64,000 bases of DNA from Bacillus sp. OV322 (GTDB taxonomy: Bacteria; Bacillota; Bacilli; Bacillales; DSM-1321), in the NCBI RefSeq assembly GCF_900112495.1, contig NZ_FOMA01000002.1, positions 620,001-684,000 on the forward strand, in the 5' to 3' direction. Positions within the stretch are counted from its first letter, which is position 1, and each line of letters begins with the position of its first letter. The notes below the pieces were generated by a model. That model saw only the letters and a list, made by a program, of their open reading frames with translations. It was not told the origin of the DNA and ran no database searches. The translations under genes and the position numbers were made by a program. Of the stretch, positions 1 through 8,790 are shown piece after piece.

Positions 1-1024
1 TTTGCCGCTTACTGAAAATACACCGGAGCTATCTCTTCATGAAGGAAATACCCCCTTGATAAAATGCAGCAGGATTTCAGAAGAGTGGGATATTGAGCTG
101 TATGTGAAGTATGAAGGTGCAAATCCTACGGGTTCATTTAAGGACAGGGGCATGGTCATGGCTGTCGCAAAAGCGGCAGAGGCAGGAAGTGATGCAATCA
201 TATGCGCTTCAACAGGCAATACTTCTGCAGCAGCAGCCGCGTATGCGGCAAGAGCAAACCTGAGATGCATTGTGGTTATCCCCCAAGGGAAAATTGCGAT
301 GGGAAAGCTGGCGCAGGCTGTTATGTATGGCGCCGAGATCATATCAATAAAGGGGAACTTCGATCAGGCGCTGAAGATTGTACGGAATATTAGTGAAACA
401 GCACTAGTTACTTTAGTCAATTCTGTTAATCCATACCGGATTGAAGGACAAAAAACCGCTGCCTTTGAAATCTGCGACGCTTTGGGGAGCGCACCTGAGA
501 TCCTGGCTCTCCCAGTCGGGAATGCGGGCAATATTACGGCATACTGGAAGGGATTTAAAGAATATCATAATAGGAAAGCGACAGGGCTTCCTGTTATCAG
601 GGGATTTGAAGCAGAAGGTGCAGCAGCCATTGTTCATAACCGGATATTCGAAAGTCCGGAAACCATTGCGACGGCAATCCGCATTGGTAACCCTGCAAGC
701 TGGAACAGCGCGGTTGAGGCTGCAAATGAGTCCAAGGGCAAGATTGATGAAGTGTCTGATGAAGAAATCCTGGAGGCTTATCATTTTCTGGCCAGAAAAG
801 AGGGCATATTTGCAGAGCCTGCATCATGCGCTTCCATTGCCGGAATCTTCAAGGGATTGAAAAGCGGCGAAATTCAAAAAGGAAGCAAGATTGTGGCTGT
901 CCTCACAGGTAATGGATTGAAGGATCCCAATGTAGCTGTGGAAACAAGTGATATTAAGCCTGCTGTACTCCCGATGGATGAAGAAGTCATTCTAAAACAT
1001 CTGCAAGGATCTCCTGTTCTATGA
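1..1024 (+). CDS. thrC: Threonine synthase, 5' end cut by window edge
   Basis: Converts O-phospho-L-homoserine to threonine with pyridoxal phosphate, the last step of threonine synthesis, in the cytoplasm. The PLP lysine is in [10 protein letters not shown] (K47 counted from the TTG at base 2), and the phosphate-binding loop GNAGN and the [17 protein letters not shown] stretch are intact. The reading frame is open to base 1 and the protein begins about a dozen residues into the usual N-terminus, so the true start lies outside the window and the TTG at 2 is probably not it. Its stop overlaps the thrB start (ATGA), which indicates translational coupling in a hom-thrC-thrB type operon. Confidence 0.96.
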   Translation, partial: LPLTENTPELSLHEGNTPLIKCSRISEEWDIELYVKYEGANPTGSFKDRGMVMAVAKAAEAGSDAIICASTGNTSAAAAAYAARANLRCIVVIPQGKIAMGKLAQAVMYGAEIISIKGNFDQALKIVRNISETALVTLVNSVNPYRIEGQKTAAFEICDALGSAPEILALPVGNAGNITAYWKGFKEYHNRKATGLPVIRGFEAEGAAAIVHNRIFESPETIATAIRIGNPASWNSAVEAANESKGKIDEVSDEEILEAYHFLARKEGIFAEPASCASIAGIFKGLKSGEIQKGSKIVAVLTGNGLKDPNVAVETSDIKPAVLPMDEEVILKHLQGSPVL

Positions 1025-1953
1025 AAGCAGGAGAGATGTTTTTGATCCGTGTTCCGGCAAGCACAGCTAATCTTGGGCCGGGCTTTGACTCCATCGGCCT
1101 TGCACTGGGATTGTATCTGGAAGTGAAGGGCTGTCTGTCGGATAAGTGGGAAGTCATTCCGATGAATGAAGAATTATCTGTATTTCCTGCAGATGAAAGT
1201 AATTATATAGTTTCTGTTGCCATAAAAACAGCCCGGCTTTACGGAAGAGAACTTCCTCCCTGCAAGCTGTTTATTCAGAGCGAGATTCCTCTTGCAAGGG
1301 GGCTTGGAAGCAGTGCTTCAGCTATTGTAGCAGGAATAGAATTGGCTAATATCGTATGCGGCCTAAAGCTGTCCCTGCACGAAAAAAACAGGCAGGCCTC
1401 TATACTGGAAGGCCACCCTGATAACGCGGGAGCCTCTGTATATGGCGGACTTGTGGCAGGGTGGCATACGGAGGAGCGGACCGATATCATTTCTTTTCCG
1501 GTGGAAGGAATCAAAGTGGTTGCTGTGATTCCTTATTATGAATTATTAACAGAAGACTCCAGAAATGTTTTGCCGAATACCTTGTCATTCATGGATGCCG
1601 TCAGTGCAAGTGCGGCGGCAAATGTGTTATTGGGGGCCATTTTGGCTAAGAAGTGGGAAATTGCCGGGGCCATGATGAAGAGAGACAGATTTCATCAGCC
1701 CTGCCGCTCACATCTTGTGCCGCATATGGAGCTGATAGAGAAAGTGGCTGCCAGGGCAGGAGCCATAGGCACAGCTTTAAGCGGGGCAGGGCCAACTGTA
1801 CTTTGCCTGGTTCAGGATGAGAAGGCTAAAAGCATCCAGGAGATTCTGATTAAGGAATTTCCTGATTTTTGTATCAAGATTATCGAAATCGTAAATCAAG
1901 GCAGCCAAACGACCATTTTAACGGAAGGAAAAGGCCAGATGTATCCAGCATAA
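1021..1953 (+). CDS. thrB: Homoserine kinase
   Basis: Phosphorylates homoserine to O-phosphohomoserine, feeding ThrC. It is a GHMP-family kinase of 310 aa: substrate loop [13 protein letters not shown] (residues 12-24), ATP-binding loop GLGSSASA (94-101) and C-terminal [10 protein letters not shown] motif are all present. The first ATG overlaps the thrC stop. A second in-frame ATG at 1036 has AGGAGA just before it, so translation may start at either. It is the last gene of the threonine operon, followed by a strong hairpin shared with the convergent yutI. Confidence 0.96.
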   Translation: MKAGEMFLIRVPASTANLGPGFDSIGLALGLYLEVKGCLSDKWEVIPMNEELSVFPADESNYIVSVAIKTARLYGRELPPCKLFIQSEIPLARGLGSSASAIVAGIELANIVCGLKLSLHEKNRQASILEGHPDNAGASVYGGLVAGWHTEERTDIISFPVEGIKVVAVIPYYELLTEDSRNVLPNTLSFMDAVSASAAANVLLGAILAKKWEIAGAMMKRDRFHQPCRSHLVPHMELIEKVAARAGAIGTALSGAGPTVLCLVQDEKAKSIQEILIKEFPDFCIKIIEIVNQGSQTTILTEGKGQMYPA

Positions 1954-2021
1954 GAGTATTGGAAATATGAGAATCCGCTGCTGGAGGAAATTTAACGGCA
2001 TGTGCGCGGGAAATAGCCCAT

Positions 2022-2060
2022 AGAAAAAAGCTGACTCAAGAAGAGTCAGCTTTATTTTAT
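2022..2060. terminator. Bidirectional terminator between thrB and yutI
   Basis: AAGCTGACTC (2028-2037) pairs with GAGTCAGCTT (2043-2052), flanked by A-rich and T-rich runs, so it can stop transcription from both convergent genes. Confidence 0.85.
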
Positions 2061-2070
2061 AGGATCGTTA

Positions 2071-2307
2071 TTAAAATACTTGTTCAACTTCTAAAACTCC
2101 TGGAACTTCCTCCAGCAAAGCACGTTCGATACCGGCTTTAAGGGTAATTGTAGAACTTGGACAGCTGCCGCATGCACCAAGAAGACGCAATTTAACGATG
2201 CCATCCTCTACGTCTACAAGTTCACAGTCGCCGCCATCTCTAAGAAGAAACGGGCGAAGCTTATCCAATACCTCTTGAACCTGAGTTTCCATTGCTTGTT
2301 CAGACAT
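2071..2307 (-). CDS. yutI: NifU C-terminal domain iron-sulfur protein
   Basis: A 78-aa protein consisting only of the NifU C-terminal (Nfu) domain, which carries and transfers Fe-S clusters. The two cluster cysteines are in ACGSCPSS (C46 and C49). An AAGGAG ribosome site precedes the ATG. Length and sequence match the B. subtilis YutI/NfuA type. The nearby yutM, yuzD and yuzB genes suggest a small Fe-S and thiol-handling neighbourhood. Confidence 0.93.
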   Translation of the reverse strand: MSEQAMETQVQEVLDKLRPFLLRDGGDCELVDVEDGIVKLRLLGACGSCPSSTITLKAGIERALLEEVPGVLEVEQVF

Positions 2308-2442
2308 TGCAATCGACTCCTTTCCTAATACTTATTATAATATCATCATATGAAAAAATCCAACTGAAACTTCACCTAAAATCGCCTATCTTCTTCAGGA
2401 CGGTATCAGTTACAATAGAGATAAAAAGAGGGGGAGACGTTT

Positions 2443-2772
2443 ATGGAGGAAAAACAAGTTGAAATTCAAATATACGGTGCCGAACAGATTTGTGCAAGCT
2501 GTGTGAACCTGCCATCCTCAAAAGATACCCATGAATGGCTTGAGGCTGCGCTTGCAAGGAAGTTCCCGGAACAGCCATTCACTGTGAGATATATTGATAT
2601 CTTCAATCCTGCAGAAGAAACCAAAATAAAAGCTTTTGCACAAAAGGTCATTGATGAAGATTTGTTTTATCCGGTTGTTTTAATTGAAGAAGAAATTATT
2701 GCGGAAGGAAATCCCCGCCTGAAATCGATTATCAAAACGATGGAAACCTATGGATACGTCCCTGCTGAATAA
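2443..2772 (+). CDS. yuzD: YuzD family thioredoxin-like protein
   Basis: A small cytoplasmic protein of 109 aa matching B. subtilis YuzD. The N-terminal YGAEQICASCVNLPSS stretch has a CxxC pair (C17, C20) at the place expected for a thioredoxin-fold redox site, and the conserved YIDIF and GNPRLK segments follow. The GAGGGGGAG ribosome site is well spaced from the ATG. It is divergent from yutI. The exact role is unknown; a disulfide or Fe-S-related function is inferred from the motif and neighbours. Confidence 0.87.
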   Translation: MEEKQVEIQIYGAEQICASCVNLPSSKDTHEWLEAALARKFPEQPFTVRYIDIFNPAEETKIKAFAQKVIDEDLFYPVVLIEEEIIAEGNPRLKSIIKTMETYGYVPAE

Positions 2773-3014
2773 TTAATGAAACTGACAGCACAGGCGGCAG
2801 CTATCAGCTGAAAATCAGGCAGTTATAAAAAAGTCATCTAAAATAATAACAAGAGTGGGGGGCTGCGTGAAATCAGTCCCTTTTTTATTTGCAGAAAAAT
2901 ATAACGGGAGCTTTTGAAGAAAAAATTCTTAAAACTACACAACACATCGATAGGTTTGAAAGGAATAAAACATGGCTATTTAATACGTGTAAACAATAAA
3001 AGGAGGAATGCAAA

Positions 3015-3320
3015 ATGGCAGAAACAAATGTTAATAAAGTAGAAGAGAAATTACAAAACATGGATGGAGATCAAAAGGAACAAATCCTATCCAGCTTCCA
3101 GGAATTCAAAGACTATTTAGGCGATAAGGTTTCTAAAGGTGAAAAACTTGGTTTGAATGAAGAGCAGCTTGCTAAAACAGCTGAAAAAGTGGCAAGCTAT
3201 CTGGCTAAACATGAAGAGCCGCGCAACCGTGAAGAAAAACTTCTTCAAGAACTTTGGAAGGTCGGCGACAAGGACGAACAGCATAAACTGGCACATCTGC
3301 TTGTTAAGTTAGTAGGATAA
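3015..3320 (+). CDS. DUF3243 family protein (YmfJ-like)
   Basis: A 101-aa soluble, charged helical protein. The conserved core (FKDYLGDKV, EEPRNREEKLLQELWKVG, HLLVKLV) matches the DUF3243/YmfJ family, which is common in Bacillaceae and of unknown function. It has a longer N-terminal leader than YmfJ. The ribosome site is AGGAGG. It appears to be a single-gene unit, followed by a short GGGGATTTCCCC hairpin. Confidence 0.8.
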   Translation: MAETNVNKVEEKLQNMDGDQKEQILSSFQEFKDYLGDKVSKGEKLGLNEEQLAKTAEKVASYLAKHEEPRNREEKLLQELWKVGDKDEQHKLAHLLVKLVG

Positions 3321-3559
3321 TAAACAGGGGATTTCCCCCGTATCAAGGAGCAAAAGGAAGCAACCATGAACAATACAATTTTGAATAGAGATCTCTCTGT
3401 ATGAAGTTATCATGCAGGGGGATTTTTTTATTTGCGATTTTAGATAAGAAGAAATAAAAGATGCTGTCGAAAGGGGTTTCCTGAGCGATGAGAATACGCC
3501 TTATAGCATCGGAGTATGTGAATTGTGAACTTTGTAAGGGAGATTGGGGAAAGTTAAGC

Positions 3560-3593
3560 AAAAAAGGTAAGAGTGAATCCAATTGATTCACTC
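3560..3593 (-). terminator. Terminator of the DUF2164 gene
   Basis: GAGTGAATC and GATTCACTC (3571-3593) form a perfect 9-bp stem. Read on the minus strand it lies just after the stop and is followed by TTACCTTTTTT. Confidence 0.65.
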
Positions 3594-3601
3594 TAAAAAA
3601 G

Positions 3602-3850
3602 TCATATGTTTTTTAGGGGGCGTTCAAGAGTTAATATTTCATCTTCAAGTGAAGAAAACTGTTGTTCAGCAACGTGTTTAGCATCTTGGATAGCGGCATT
3701 ATAGAAATGGGGAGCAAGTGACTCCTTAACAAAATCTAAGACTCTTTCTGCCGCAAATTCTGTTATCTCTTCATCTCTTTCTAGTGAAAAGAATGTTTGA
3801 ATTTCGGAAATCATTAATTGCTGTTGCTCTTTTGAAAGCTTTAAAAACAA
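3602..3850 (-). CDS. DUF2164 family protein
   Basis: An 82-aa protein with the family pattern LSKEQQQLMISEIQ, FFxxERDEEI and AERVLDFVKE...HFYNAAIQDAK. The family has no known function. The start is a TTG, chosen because AAGGAG lies about 9 nt before it and no ATG is near. It is monocistronic on the minus strand and has its own hairpin terminator. Confidence 0.8.
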   Translation of the reverse strand: MFLKLSKEQQQLMISEIQTFFSLERDEEITEFAAERVLDFVKESLAPHFYNAAIQDAKHVAEQQFSSLEDEILTLERPLKNI

Positions 3851-4041
3851 AAAAAACCACTCCTTATAATATGATATGCCTGTAACTATACATGGGTAAG
3901 CACTGAAATCAAAGGCTTTAATATTTCAAAAAAGTATGTACAGGGGAAGAAAAATTCGCAGTTCATCCCTGCTGAATATAAACTGTTCAGTACAGGTGAT
4001 TTAAGGTTGTTGTTTTTTTAATTGTTATGTGAGGTGATTCC

Positions 4042-4206
4042 ATCGTAAGTCAGGTTGATTGGAGTAAGCTGCGAGACTCTGCTTTGATTAGCAGAACAGG
4101 TGAAGAGGCTCACCGCTTAAAGCTAGCATTCTGGGGAGGAAATCAACCAGCTGGAAAGATGTTAAAGATGGGGGAGCGGGTGCCTGATATGGTTCTCTTT
4201 TTGTAA
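4042..4206 (+). pseudogene. Small reading frame of 53-54 codons lacking a canonical start
   Basis: An open frame (SQVDWSKLRDS...MGERVPDMVLFL) is preceded by a good ribosome site, GAGGTGAT (4031-4038), but no ATG, GTG or TTG lies between that site and the frame. The codons at the right spacing are ATC (4042) and GTA (4045). An in-frame stop sits at 4030-4032. Either it is an infC-like rare ATC start, or a gene whose GTG start mutated to GTA. The composition looks protein-like (charged, with a WGG motif), but I recognise no family. A bidirectional terminator follows at 4264. Confidence 0.35.
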
Positions 4207-4263
4207 ATACAGGGAAAGTGAAGCATGTACCGGATAACACGTCACTTATGAAACATAAAAATT

Positions 4264-4296
4264 AAAAATGAGAGCACATTAAGTGCTCTCATTTTT
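4264..4296. terminator. Bidirectional terminator
   Basis: AAAAATGAGAGCAC pairs with GTGCTCTCATTTTT, a 14-bp stem with A and T tails. It lies directly after the minus-strand stop at 4298 and downstream of the small plus-strand frame. Confidence 0.85.
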
Positions 4297-4297
4297 A

Positions 4298-4471
4298 CTA
4301 ACGGCGATGTTCTACAAGGTCAATTGTACCTAATACAATATGCGCTAAACCAAATCCGAAAACTGTGTTTGCAATCATTTTGTTGGAACCGGATTTTTGC
4401 TTCATGGCATAGCCAGTAGCAGTAACTACAGAACCTAAAACGGTTGGGATCATACCTTCACGTATATTCAT
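4298..4471 (-). CDS. Small conserved membrane-associated protein
   Basis: A 57-aa protein, MNIREGMIPTVLGSV..., with two short hydrophobic helices (about residues 5-22 and 34-50) rich in Gly, Ala and Thr, and a basic C-terminus (EHRR). The start at 4471 is preferred over an in-frame ATG at 4489 because GGAGGG lies 8 nt before it. It resembles small Bacillaceae proteins sometimes loosely labelled asparagine synthase. Nothing in it supports that activity, so I leave the function open. Confidence 0.7.
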   Translation of the reverse strand: MNIREGMIPTVLGSVVTATGYAMKQKSGSNKMIANTVFGFGLAHIVLGTIDLVEHRR

Positions 4472-4623
4472 TAAAGTATCCCTCCACATCGAAGTTAGTT
4501 AGGGTTGTTACCCGCTTTTAGGATAACCATCTGAAATAAAACATATGTACTTACTCAAAGCAATTAAGTTTTATCCAAAACGTTCCTCAAATGTGCAATC
4601 GGAATAGAAACTCCTCATAAATG

Positions 4624-4651
4624 GAAAAAACCCCTTTATTATAAGGGGTCA
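4624..4651 (-). terminator. Terminator of yutJ
   Basis: On the minus strand ACCCCTTATAATAAAGGGGT forms a hairpin followed by TTTTTTCC, about 30 nt after the yutJ stop. Confidence 0.75.
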
Positions 4652-4677
4652 GTGAAAGTATATAAAGAGCAAAATGC

Positions 4678-5745
4678 TTATCCGTTATGATACTTGTACA
4701 TCCATAATATGCCTGATTTTAGGAGACGTGCTACCCTGCCTGTAATGGCACGGTCTGCTACAAGGCCAAATCCGTGTTTTTTGCCAAGTGAGCCCATGAC
4801 TCCTTTTAGCTTAATGACAGGGAAGCTTTCGGGAAGCGGCTCATTTGCCCATTTTTTCAGCAAAACCTGAACGATTTGTTCAGCTTGTCCTTCTGCTAAT
4901 TGTGCGCTTGGAGCATGCGGAAGGCTTGCGCAGTCCCCTACTACAAAGACGCTGTCGCTGCCCGGGATGAAATGCTGCGGAGTTAATACAGCCCTTCCTT
5001 GACGGTCTTTTTCAATATCCATTTCTCTAATGACCCTGCTTGGCTGAATGCCGGCAGTCCATACAATGACATCGCATGGAATGGCTTCATCATGGTTATA
5101 AAGAAGGTTAGGTTCAACACGCGTAATATTGGAATTATTGACAATTTCAACATCATGTTTGGTAAACCAGCTCTCCACATATTTGCTTAAGCGCTCAGGA
5201 TATGCTGAAAGGATATGTGCACCGCGGTCGAATAGTTTGATGTTTAAATCCGAACGGCTCTCTATCAATTCACTTGCCAATTCCACACCGCTAAGGCCTG
5301 CACCAACAATGGCTACTGTTGCTCCTCCGCCAAGGTTGTTAAGTGCCTGATATGTTTTTCTTGATTTATGCATGGTTTGAATGCTGTAGGTATAGGTATC
5401 TGCCCCAGGCACATTGTGGTATTTATCCTCACAGCCCAGGCCGATGACTAAATCATCATAGTTTACAGGATCTTTATCCTTTAAGATAACCTGCTTTTCC
5501 TCTGTGTTCACGGAAACGATTTCACCGTAAACGATCTTAAGGCGAGGATGCTCAGGAAAGGCCATACGGATATGATGATCTGAGATTGTTCCGGCTGCAA
5601 GTGCGTAATATTCTGTTTTTAGGCAATGATATGGATTGCGGTCAACAAGTGTTATCGTTACATCTTCAGGAAGCTGTCCAGGCAGTAATCTTTGAAGGAT
5701 TCTCATTCCGCCGTAACCGCCGCCAAGTATGACTAAATTCTTCAT
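4678..5745 (-). CDS. yutJ: Type II NADH dehydrogenase (YutJ)
   Basis: A FAD-dependent NADH:quinone oxidoreductase of 355 aa, the same length as B. subtilis YutJ. The N-terminal FAD dinucleotide fold is LVILGGGYGGMRI (residues 4-16). The NADH fold is VAIVGAGLSGVELASEL (about 144-160). The FAD-contact motif VFVVGDCA lies near residue 268. It is expected at the inner membrane face, passing electrons to menaquinone without proton pumping. It is divergent from yuzB; a near-palindrome resembling a Rex operator lies between them at 6060-6076. Confidence 0.92.
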   Translation of the reverse strand: MKNLVILGGGYGGMRILQRLLPGQLPEDVTITLVDRNPYHCLKTEYYALAAGTISDHHIRMAFPEHPRLKIVYGEIVSVNTEEKQVILKDKDPVNYDDLVIGLGCEDKYHNVPGADTYTYSIQTMHKSRKTYQALNNLGGGATVAIVGAGLSGVELASELIESRSDLNIKLFDRGAHILSAYPERLSKYVESWFTKHDVEIVNNSNITRVEPNLLYNHDEAIPCDVIVWTAGIQPSRVIREMDIEKDRQGRAVLTPQHFIPGSDSVFVVGDCASLPHAPSAQLAEGQAEQIVQVLLKKWANEPLPESFPVIKLKGVMGSLGKKHGFGLVADRAITGRVARLLKSGILWMYKYHNG

Positions 5746-6173
5746 CTTGAATTTCCCCTTTGTGTATGATCTTATTGGTTAGATCGTTAAGTGCTCAGCC
5801 GTCAGCTGCCATTATGCAGCATTCAAAAAAATCCCCTGATTCCTTTGTTCTATGCTGTTCGTTTTGTTTTTGCAGTAAAGTAAAACTTCCGTCAGCGGAG
5901 ACATTCAGCCTCCCGCCGGCAGCAAGGCGTACCATTCGGGATTTTACACAAACTCTTTCTGCTTCATAATAATTCCATTTTTCAAGCGGGTTATGACTGC
6001 CCGTTACTGCAGGATTAATTGTAAAATATTTTTAAATACCATACAAAAGTATATCGAAATTGTGAAAAAATCACAACTTAATTATAAAAAAAGGATGCTG
6101 TTTTATTCTATATTAGTTGACTGGATTAAAGAAAAAGGGTAGGATGTTCTGTTAGTGATAGTGAGGTGGTAGA
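5746..6173. other. Divergent yutJ-yuzB intergenic region
   Basis: This 428-bp region carries the promoters of both genes. The only clear element is the TTGTGA/TCACAA inverted repeat at 6060-6076. A plus-strand frame at 5760-5969 has no ribosome site and an improbable composition, so I do not call it a gene. Confidence 0.6.
6060..6076. promoter_or_regulatory. Rex/Fnr-like inverted repeat
   Basis: TTGTGA-AAAAA-TCACAA has perfect 6-bp arms with a 5-bp centre. Rex operators normally use TTGTGA-N6-TCACAA, and Fnr sites also use a 6-bp centre, so this is one base short. Binding by the NADH-sensing repressor Rex is plausible because yutJ encodes an NADH dehydrogenase. Confidence 0.4.
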
Positions 6174-6410
6174 ATGAATCCAATTATCGAGTTTTGTATC
6201 AGCAACCTGGCAAGCGGCTCTCAAGAAGCATTAGAGCAATTAGAAAGAGATCCAAACTTTGATATTGTCGAGTATGGATGCTTAAGCTATTGCGGCAAGT
6301 GTGCCAGAAGTTTATTTGCATTGGTGAATGGAGAGCCTGTAACAGGAAACACCACAGAGGAGCTTGTCCGGAATATTTACCAATATCTCGAAGACAATCC
6401 GATGTTTTAA
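6174..6410 (+). CDS. yuzB: YuzB, DUF1450 (UPF0349) protein
   Basis: A 78-aa protein matching B. subtilis YuzB across its length: [14 protein letters not shown] at the start, [12 protein letters not shown] in the middle and YLEDNPMF at the end. Four cysteines (one near residue 8, then the CxxxCGxC group near 34-41) suggest metal or Fe-S binding, which is an inference. The ribosome site is GAGGTGG. The gene pair yutJ/yuzB is conserved in Bacillus. Confidence 0.9.
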   Translation: MNPIIEFCISNLASGSQEALEQLERDPNFDIVEYGCLSYCGKCARSLFALVNGEPVTGNTTEELVRNIYQYLEDNPMF

Positions 6411-6525
6411 TAGAGTAGCAAGCAGGCAATGATGGTGTCCTTCTGAGTAAGCCGCTTGCTGCGCTGTAAGGATAATGGCAGGCATTTGAGCTATTCGGGA
6501 TAAGTACCATATAAATAAACAAATT

Positions 6526-6553
6526 AGGGACAGGCTCAAATGAGCCTGTCCCT
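6526..6553. terminator. Bidirectional terminator between yuzB and DUF2225 gene
   Basis: AGGGACAGGCTCA-AA-TGAGCCTGTCCCT is a perfect 13-bp stem with a 2-nt centre. The sequence becomes T-rich on the minus-strand side. Confidence 0.8.
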
Positions 6554-6566
6554 ATGTCAATTTACC

Positions 6567-7277
6567 TTAAGATCCGATAAGTTCAGCAGACTGGGATTTC
6601 TTATCTTCACGGATTTCCTGCCAGCGCTCTTTTGCCATTTCCACGATTTTGGGTTCTGTCGTCTGTTTCTGGCGTTCTATAACCATAGAGAAGTACCTGA
6701 CTGCAGACGGAAGATCTGAAATTCTTCTTGATAGTTCTCCTGCAAGGTATAAAAGTTTAACTTCTGAGACCTGTGTTCCTTTAAAGTCATCAGTAGAATA
6801 GGAGTTCATGTATTCCTGGCGTGCTAATTTCATGAAGCGGATTTCCTGGACAAAATCCTCTGACAGCCGGAACAGCCAAGCCAGCCTTAAATAAATTCCG
6901 GCAATGGTGATATGCTTTTCTTTTTTTAGTACAGCACAATAACTGGCTAGTTTATAAGTTTTAATAGCCTCATAAATAGTTCTTTCGCCCCCGAAATCAT
7001 GAGGGACCCAGTTTGCGCAAATTTTATCCTCGATGGATTCCCTGGTGGCAGGCGGAAAATATGGAGAAAAATCTGCAGAATAGGAAAAGCCGCAATTAGG
7101 GCAGACGTGAATATTGTATAAGAGGGCATTTTCACTTTCAGCGCTGTATTGCGGGCAGAAATCAGTATCATAGCTTGAAACTTTAATAAAACGCGAACGG
7201 ATATTTTTGACGCTGGATTTGTGCTGGCAATATATGCATTCCATCTTACGGTCAAACAATGGCTGTATTCCTTCCAT
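6567..7277 (-). CDS. DUF2225 family protein with zinc-ribbon cysteines
   Basis: A soluble protein of about 236 aa. Near the N-terminus a CIYCQHK pair, and further on CPQYS and VCPNCGFSYSA, give the CxxC spacing of a split zinc ribbon; the rest is helical and TPR-like. The match is to DUF2225, whose role is unknown. The start at 7277 is chosen because AAGGAG lies 8 nt before that ATG; a GTG at 7286 is too close to it. It is monocistronic on the minus strand, facing away from yutM. Confidence 0.85.
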   Translation of the reverse strand: MEGIQPLFDRKMECIYCQHKSSVKNIRSRFIKVSSYDTDFCPQYSAESENALLYNIHVCPNCGFSYSADFSPYFPPATRESIEDKICANWVPHDFGGERTIYEAIKTYKLASYCAVLKKEKHITIAGIYLRLAWLFRLSEDFVQEIRFMKLARQEYMNSYSTDDFKGTQVSEVKLLYLAGELSRRISDLPSAVRYFSMVIERQKQTTEPKIVEMAKERWQEIREDKKSQSAELIGS

Positions 7278-7485
7278 AATTTTCACTCCTTATGTATTTG
7301 TGTGGTTCATTTGGCATATTAAGCATATAGTATATTATGACTATGTTTTTATTATAGCGGATATTTCTTTCGTTGGAAGAAATTCTTTTTACAGCTTAAA
7401 TGCGGGATAGTTGAGAAGCCTTTATCTCCTGGTATATACTGATAAATAGAATATGCCTTACGCAGATTGATAAGGAGGATTACAA

Positions 7486-7848
7486 ATGAGTGAAGTTGTA
7501 ACAATTACGGAAGCGGCAGCTTTTCAAATAAAAGAAATGATGAAACACAACGGAGAAGAAGGGTCCTTTTTAAGGGTAGCGGTAAAGGGCGGCGGATGCA
7601 GCGGACTATCCTATGGAATGGGCTTTGAACAGGAAGCCGGAGAAAATGATCAAAAAGATGAGCAATTCGGCATAGCTGTCCTTGTAGACGGACAAGATGC
7701 TCCCATCTTGAATGGCACGGTCATTGATTATAAACAATCCTTAATGGGAGGCGGGTTTACCATCGAAAACCCGAACGCCATCGCATCTTGCGGCTGCGGA
7801 TCATCCTTTAAAACAGCAACGAATGCAGGAACTCCGGAGAATTGCTAA
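7486..7848 (+). CDS. yutM: HesB/IscA (ErpA-type) Fe-S carrier
   Basis: An A-type iron-sulfur carrier of 120 aa that hands clusters from the SUF machinery to target enzymes. The three ligand cysteines are C38 in KGGGCSGLSY and C102/C104 in ASCGCGSSF. The ribosome site is AAGGAGG. Length and order match B. subtilis YutM. It is followed by a hairpin terminator at 7969. Confidence 0.93.
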   Translation: MSEVVTITEAAAFQIKEMMKHNGEEGSFLRVAVKGGGCSGLSYGMGFEQEAGENDQKDEQFGIAVLVDGQDAPILNGTVIDYKQSLMGGGFTIENPNAIASCGCGSSFKTATNAGTPENC

Positions 7849-7968
7849 ATGCTGAACTCTCTTTCTCCGGGGCTGCTGATTGAAGTGCAGCCTTAAGGAA
7901 TCGGCCAGCTGATTGGAGTTTAGTGTTGCCTCGTTTTGTGCTTCAATCAGTCTATTTGCTAAACAAAG

Positions 7969-8007
7969 AAGCCAAGTCTCATACTTAAAGAGATTTGGCT
8001 TTTTTGT
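7969..8007 (+). terminator. Terminator of yutM
   Basis: AAGCCAAGTCTC pairs with GAGATTTGGCTT (one G-U), followed by TTTTTTG. Confidence 0.8.
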
Positions 8008-8091
8008 TTTGTAATGGAAATGTCCGATTCCTAATAGGGCTATGATGAAACTATTTACAATAAAACTTCTCTTTTTTCGGTGAGCATTTTG

Positions 8092-8175
8092 ATTTGGATC
8101 GAATCCGATGCAATCTCGCTCGAATGGAGCTGGATTTCGCTCGAATGGAAGAGGATTTGGCTTGAATCAGGACGC
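8092..8175. repeat. Degenerate 20-22 bp tandem repeat
   Basis: Four units begin at 8092, 8112, 8134 and 8155, each of the form ATTTsGcTCGAATggaGswGG. Units 2 and 3 share CGCTCGAATGGA exactly. A fifth, weaker unit may follow (AATTGAATCAATTATCC). There are no unique spacers, so it is not a CRISPR array. Confidence 0.7.
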
Positions 8176-8614
8176 AATTGAATCAATTATCCATTTAATT
8201 GGAAAATAATAGCCTCGATTTTGTTCAGAAAAACGTCCTTTTTGATTTAAGACTATCAAAACAGAGAATAAGAGTCCTTTTTTATTGTCTTTTAAGGTTG
8301 GAATTTCAATTTGGTTTAAATTAATGCATGCATATTTTAAATTTATCCTGAATATTGAGATACAAAAAAAGCCGACTCATTCCCTTAAACGAGGAACAAG
8401 ACGGCCATTTTGTTTTGTTTGAAGGCCTCCTGAAAATCTAAATACGAATTTTGAAGTGGCCATATATTTGTACAAGCAGACGGTGTTTTCTTTTGAACGA
8501 GTCCCGCCCAATAAAATGCCAATACTCATTTTCTGTGTCATTTCACTCTGCCTGGCATACTATGTATTAACCCATTGAAGTACTTCCTTAATAAGAATAA
8601 GGAGATGTTTTTAC

Positions 8615-8746
8615 ATGTCTGATGGATTTGGATTTGGCGGAGGTTTCGCATTATTAATTGTTTTGTTCATCCTTTTAATTATCATCGGCTGCAGCTGTGG
8701 CGGCGGTTATGCCGGCGGCGGCTACGGATACGGCGGATATTGCTGA
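8615..8746 (+). CDS. YjcZ-family small sporulation-type protein
   Basis: A 43-aa protein: short N-terminal MSDGFGFGGG, a hydrophobic helix (about residues 11-25), CSC, then a Gly/Tyr-rich tail ending GGYC. This is the layout of the YjcZ/YczM family of tiny Bacillus proteins made during sporulation. AAGGAG lies 9 nt before the ATG, and a perfect terminator hairpin follows 5 nt after the stop. Confidence 0.85.
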   Translation: MSDGFGFGGGFALLIVLFILLIIIGCSCGGGYAGGGYGYGGYC

Positions 8747-8750
8747 AAAA

Positions 8751-8780
8751 AACCGGCCTGCTGCAGGCCGGTTTTTTATT
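8751..8780 (+). terminator. Terminator of the YjcZ-family gene
   Basis: AACCGGCCTG-CTG-CAGGCCGGTT followed by TTTTATTT; the strong GC stem also faces the convergent minus-strand gene. Confidence 0.88.
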
Positions 8781-8790
8781 TATCCATCTA

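Larger units (their letters stand above)
7849..8614. other. 766-bp non-coding stretch
   Basis: Contains the yutM terminator, a degenerate tandem array (8092-8175) and AT-rich sequence with an imperfect inverted element near 8364-8420. I find no credible coding frame here. Confidence 0.6.

Noticed and set aside
3343-3591. Minus-strand frame beside the DUF2164 gene
   Set aside because: It runs through the DUF2164 terminator hairpin, has no ribosome site and no recognisable family.
5760-5969. Plus-strand open frame upstream of yuzB
   Set aside because: No ribosome site, Ser/Cys-rich unlikely composition, and it lies in the divergent promoter region of yutJ and yuzB.
8092-8175. Possible CRISPR array
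   Set aside because: Units are adjacent and degenerate with no unique spacers, and no cas genes are present.
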